Assembly (NCBI GenBank): GCA_013399115.1
Contig: VXAA01001233.1
Location: 1,393,977 to 1,457,976, forward strand
DNA: 64,000 bases
Reading direction: 5' to 3'
From: Anseranas semipalmata
Taxonomy: Eukaryota; Chordata; Aves; Anseriformes; Anseranatidae
The translations under genes and the position numbers were made by a program. The notes beneath the pieces are model-generated. The model was not told the origin of the DNA. It searched no databases and was given only the letters and a program-made list of their open reading frames with translations. Below are positions 59,116 to 64,000 of the stretch, piece by piece (the stretch's first letter is position 1; every line of letters begins with the position of its first letter).

Positions 59116-62100
59116 TTCCCATTTTAAACTTAACAAAATTAGCATACCTGAAAAGACTTTTAAATATTGCTAATTACACCCCCCAGTTAGCAGACTGCTT
59201 ATACCCCTTAGTTACTCCAACTCCGCGAGAAGGACCGAGCCTGCAGCCCTTGTTTAGTTGCAAGAGGGGTTGCCGGCAAGTACAGTGCCACTGCAGGCTC
59301 CTCCTGGATGCCACCACTTCTGCCGGGACCCCCAGAGAGGGGTCTCCTCCTGGGCCACCGCCTGCACAGTTCACTGGTGCCTTTTTTGTTGCGACAGCCC
59401 CCTAAAAGCTGGGCCGATAACCCCACCATATTCAGGGGACTGCCACTCTCTCTAGAATTATTTCTCTTGACTAGAGCATTGGGTAGACAAATCGCTATGT
59501 CCCGTTCGGTGATTGTTGGTGCGTGTCTCTGAATTGTAGAGGATTGAGGGCTTTTCCCCTACACCCCACCTGCCCTCTCGTTACCTGTGCACCTACACCT
59601 GATGCCAACAGTGACCGCCCATCAGCTCGCCACGCACAGGGACCCGCAGACCGAGCCTTCGCATCCTGCAGCAACAGAGGCGCGCGTACAGAGACACGGG
59701 CAGTCGCGGGCAGGGATCTAAAGCTCTCCTCTGTTTAACTCGGTGCAGCCAACCGCCGAGAGCTACGTGCGCTCTGCTCTTCTCTGAATGTGCTGAGACA
59801 CATTCAGTGTCTAGTATTTATTTAGAGTCCATTTCTTAATCATAACACAGACTACTTCAAAACTATGCAGGAACAAAAGTCGCATTTACAGAACCCAAAG
59901 TATTAAAATTATGTAGGTACATAACTAGTGTTTGATTAAATGTCTCTTGCATGGTGAAAGAGAGCCACACCAGCAACATGGGATTGCAGTTCATCCTCAA
60001 CGCGCCTGTAAATTACAAGAATTAACTTAAACCATGACCTTCTTATTTCCATTACAGTGGTATTTTAAAAGTGAACACAAAAGCGTGAATTCAGCTAGGT
60101 ATATCTTTGTTTTTATGAAAACGCTTCTTTGCAATAGGTAATAAGATCTCGCTGCTGTACTTTAGGTTGACCTCAAAAGAAAACCAAACAAAGATTTCTG
60201 TACCATTGTGCAAATTATAAAAAATGAAGTAGCATTCCTTCCCATCATGTCTTATTTTAAAATAAAGAGGCACTTTCCTGGCATTAAAAAACCTCAGCAT
60301 TTAAGGTTCCTTTTCAACCATCTGCAGCAAGTCACTCAAGCTGAACACAGAAGTTTGGCACTAAGTGATTTTATCCACCTTCCTTTTTGTACAAATGAAG
60401 AGAAACAATCTGTAAGTGGGGAAAAAGTCATCAAACAGAGTAAAATACATTCAGATTTTGTGACTGTGATACAAAGGTGTGCGTTACACATACCTTGTAT
60501 CTGTAGCTCATAAAAGATCTGAATTTAGTTATACTTATTTACATAAACAACCTACAAGCAAACCATAGGCGCTGGTTAATAATAAAATGGAAGCACCTGT
60601 AGTAACAAATTCATCAAGTGATGTGAACAAAATCGCATTCCTATAAATTGAAATCTCGCTTTGAACAATGTAACAAAAAAATCTCCATCTGAACAGGTCT
60701 TCATTTGTTCTCTTTCAAGAAAGAGAAGCATGTCCAAGTTATTCTGCAAATTTCATAGCTTATTTTTCCCATCGAAAGGGAAGGAGAGGTCAACTGAACA
60801 GATACAAAAGTGAAAAGGGATACAGATTAAACAAGAAATACTTTCAAACTGAAGGAAATTGAAAAAAAAAAGGAAAAGTACGGGTAGTAACTTGGCTACC
60901 ATCATCTTCATCACTATGTTTAGCAGTATTAGGTAAAGAGGTTCCAAACAACGTCATTCCTTTCATTTGAAGCACCTCTTTAAAATACTGCCTGTAGGAA
61001 CTAATAGATTTCTCTTCCACTGACAACATCAGTGAAAGCCACTCTGCACAACACTTAATGCCATTTGCATATTTGCACCTTTATATAGATATACAGATGA
61101 TTACAGCATTTCTATCTCCTTAAGCTTCACAGTTAAATCAATTTGAAAAAGTACTTCGAGAACGACCGAACGAGCACACGCTTGGTTTCGGAATCACTTG
61201 GAAAATCCAAGTGACACCCAAGTCCATCCTGTGATTCCGTGCTCACATCTGCGTACGAGTCCTCTCCGCAGCACTGCGCTCCTGGCAGGGCTCATCGAAC
61301 CAGCGAGCTCCTGGGGAACGAATACACCTTGGAGTCAACACAACAAGCCACGACTGTCCGAGCAGCTTCACAGATCTTATCTCTGCAAAATAACGACAGA
61401 AATGTGCCTCATCCGAGCGCCCGCACGCTTGCGACCCGTCCATCTGGTCAGGAGGCACAACGCAGCCGCTTCTGACCCCTTGCAAGCACTAAAGCCAGAC
61501 GGAGCTGCAAAGACAAACGGTGCTTTTGACGAGGCACTCGCTTTGATAAAACAAGATTTATTCTCGAGAATTACTGGAGCTGCTCACAGCTTTCAGGAAG
61601 AAAATAAAGAAAGGGAAAATACATAAGCTGCTGGAGTGAGACTAATGATGATATATGCTTGACATTAAAACTGCTAAAACCCGGCCGTATGTTGGTAAAT
61701 TCTGTCATGTGCCTCAGAGTCTGGGCCCTGCCTTTTGAGCCGGGAGCCTGTAGTTTCTCGTGCTGCTTTTAACAATAACTTCTTTTGTTGCCCTTGCCAA
61801 GCCATCGCTCCACTTCTTTTGCTGTGAGAAGAGGCCAGTGCTCACCTACCATCCAGAGGCTACGCGAGCTTCAACTGATGTCTCCAACATGCTTTATAAG
61901 CTGCAAGGTCCCAGTGCAAGTTCTTTGAATTATTATTATGAAACCAGGACTGCAGACAGGCAAGTGACAGGGACATTTGCCCACGGCAGGAGGAAAAGAA
62001 TAGATCTGAGTGCCACGAGACTTTGCCCAACTTATCCGACATGAGCACAGTGAGAAAAACCATCTCTTCCTGGCCACTGAGCTCAACGCTGATGTTAACT

Positions 62101-64000
62101 TTTTTCTCATGTATCGCCCATACCTGTTGTTTCCTTCTGGAAAGCAAATGGCAGAGGAAGAAGCCGTGGTGGGCAAGCACTGGCACTCAGGCCCCAGAAG
62201 ACACCGATAGCGCTGCAGCGGCCCAGGAGCCCACCCCGCTGAACAGGCAGAGCGAAGGGAGCTGCTGCTGCGTGACCTCCCGCTCCAGCGCAGGAAAGCC
62301 GGCAGCCTCCTCGCAGGCACGGCCGTCAACATGGGGTCTTCAAAAAGGAGCAGGCCACTCACTGGGGAAGGAACAAGGGTCCTCACCTTTGAGCTAAGGG
62401 CAATCCCGTGCTTTCTGCAACCTCATTTCTACCCTTCTAAGTTCTGTAACCCCCATTCTATAGATGTTGGCAAGGACGGTACAGACAGCTTAGCTGCGGG
62501 GTGCTGGACACATCACCTCTTCTCTCCCTTCAGCTCAAAGCACTATCAGCTGCATCTCAAGTGGCTGAACACCCTAAAAGAATGTGAATAACAGCAATTC
62601 CCCAAGTGCTCCATGAAAGATATCCCACCATGCACCTAATGGCTTAGTCCATTTGTCCCTTGCAGTTGTTTAAGGCCATCGCTAGTCCCAGTCTCAGTGG
62701 ACACAACTATTGCCTTCCACACTGGAGCAGCTCCTTAACTGATTGGAAGAACATTATCAAGCCTGCCCTCCCACGTCTGCACGTAACAAATTAAATTCAG
62801 TAACAACTGTTTCATTGTTCAGTTCTACTCTTGCCCCCCGTCACAGAGGCTGCCGTTGATAAGACTGGCCACTAAGAAAGCAACAGGCTGAGTTCCCATA
62901 GGAAAGCCTGAGCTGTCGTCACCTTTCCTCTCCAGGTGGCAATGCTGGAGCCGTGCTTTCCTTCAGTCACATGCCACGGCAGTCTGGAGGCACGGTGCTA
63001 GAGCTGAAGCAAAGTCAGGAGAATCCTGCAAGACCAAGAACCGTAGCTAGTGACACAAAGAGCTCAATTCTGCCACATACAGCCCGTGGCCCTCCTGGGA
63101 TAGGGAAGCATCCCCGCCTCAGCGGTAAGCCCTTTGCTCTGATCTCAGCCCTTCTGCAACATAATCCTCAAGCAAGTCTTCCTTTCTTCCCGCTGAACGC
63201 AATGCCATGTGCACAGCATTCTCAGCAAGGGAGATGTAATGGTTTGAATATCTTGCAGAAGAGCTGAGCAGTCGTACACACTGCAGAGAAAGTTACAGGC
63301 ACTGTCCATCTGAGAAGTGGAGCTACACATTAATTATGCCCTGAATCACCTCAAAATTGTGTGTTTCTCTTAATCGAATTCCAATTATTTCAAAATATTT
63401 TTCATCTCTACTCCATTATGACTCATTATGAATGACTCCAGCAGCAGCAGCTGCTTAGTCTTACCTTGTTTGAAAGACAAAAAGCAACCAAACACGCTAT
63501 CCCCCCAAAAAGCAGCACTGAGCAATTCATCCGGCAGAGCTGTGGAGAGGAAGCGTGAAAACTCATTTTTGAGTTTTGCATGCCCTGCGGTGACGTCCAG
63601 GTTTCACCTCTCATAGACTTACAGCTGTGCAACGTGTGCGTAACTTGTCACCATGGATATTGGTCCAGAACCCCCATGCTTAAGGCGGAAGATGTATAAG
63701 GTAAAATACCATGTAAGCCAGCAAGGAGAAAGCAGACTTCTTATTTGCTCATTTGAACACCAACCTGAAGGAATTACACTTTTTCTAAAAAGCAGCTGTG
63801 GGGAAACAGAATAAACTCCAGATTATCTCTGTCAAGTAAAGGCTTCCACCACGGAGGCCTTCAGTCAGGTATCTTCCTACCTCCTGAAACGAGAAAACCG
63901 CTCTTCCCCAAATAACCACGGAGAGAAATTACAACTGGAAAACAGAAGTCTGTATTAAATCATTTCCCAAATCAAATATGTTGCAATAGAAAATGGAGAA
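59116..64000. other. Noncoding stretch, nothing recognised
   Basis: Nearly 5 kb of unique DNA at the right end. Chance frames reach 171 codons (61871-62386, minus) and 142 codons (61198-61626, plus). They overlap frames on the other strand and carry no recognisable domain. A nested hairpin at 61189-61239 is the only local structure noted. No gene, RNA or repeat is supported. Confidence 0.5.
61189..61239. other. Nested inverted repeat (hairpin-forming)
   Basis: CACTTGG, AAAAT and CCAAGTG form a 7-bp stem with a 5-base loop (61195-61213). A longer-range perfect 9-bp pairing, CGGAATCAC with GTGATTCCG (61189-61197 and 61231-61239), shares the CAC. The two pairings compete, so only one can form fully. 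It may be chance or a relic of a palindromic repeat. Confidence 0.6.

Noticed and set aside
61871..62386. 171-codon minus-strand frame
   Set aside because: Overlaps plus-strand frames of 124 and 66 codons, shows no family signature and no exon context.
1..64000. Endogenous retrovirus, CRISPR array, bacterial operon or other prokaryotic system
   Set aside because: No paired LTRs, tRNA-primer site, gag/pol-like frames, regularly spaced direct repeats or ribosome-binding-site-led gene strings were seen. All evidence points to vertebrate noncoding DNA.

Overview
This window looks like vertebrate nuclear DNA, most probably from a bird. Four 5'-truncated CR1 LINE copies end in the CR1 3' tail, with ATTCTGTG-like repeats just after a block reading TCCCTTCCAACCC or close to it. 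Interspersed repeats I can recognise add up to only about 2-3 kb of 64 kb. That is too sparse for a turtle or crocodile and typical of the compact avian genome. Base composition is AT-leaning with isolated GC- and CpG-rich patches, and there is one 10-N assembly gap (49614-49623). I cannot name the species or chromosome.

I find no protein-coding gene that I can support. The longest open frames (about 237 aa and below) have no recognisable domain or family motif, are not flanked by convincing splice sites, and often overlap open frames on the other strand inside GC-rich DNA. The only recognisable protein relic is the C-terminal end of a CR1 reverse-transcriptase ORF2 (about 23487-23850), broken into three frames. 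No rRNA, tRNA or snRNA gene and no CRISPR-like array was seen. The window is best read as intergenic or deep-intronic DNA.

Layout: 1-10 kb is mostly unique sequence with one CR1 tail (2393-2480), a CA microsatellite and an ancient amniote repeat (4724-4850). 10-23 kb holds a second ancient repeat (10449-10566), a CpG cluster (12330-12575), a CpG-undepleted segment of moderate GC (16580-17060), an ancient dispersed repeat (17283-17625), a candidate conserved noncoding block (18575-19025) and another ancient repeat (21272-21345). 23-31 kb holds three CR1 copies (23455-24108, 27230-27612, 30655-30754), a CpG cluster (24840-25225) and an A25 run. 31-42 kb is nearly featureless apart from a polypyrimidine tract and an (AAT)9 array. 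42-58 kb is richest in CpG patches: 42830-43012 with a splice-donor-like site, 44865-45260, 47399-47715, 55960-56290, 57335-57560 and 57810-57945. It also carries a 5S rRNA-derived SINE relic (49110-49402), a palindromic ancient repeat (50985-51120) and a MIR-like SINE (53435-53561). 58-64 kb has one more ancient repeat (59050-59115) and is otherwise unique.

The most informative content is the set of ancient repeat relics, which can be dated by orthology, and the CpG-undepleted segments, which are the best candidates for regulatory elements. I found nothing that amounts to a new multi-gene system. Repeat identities rest on recalled family patterns, not on a search.
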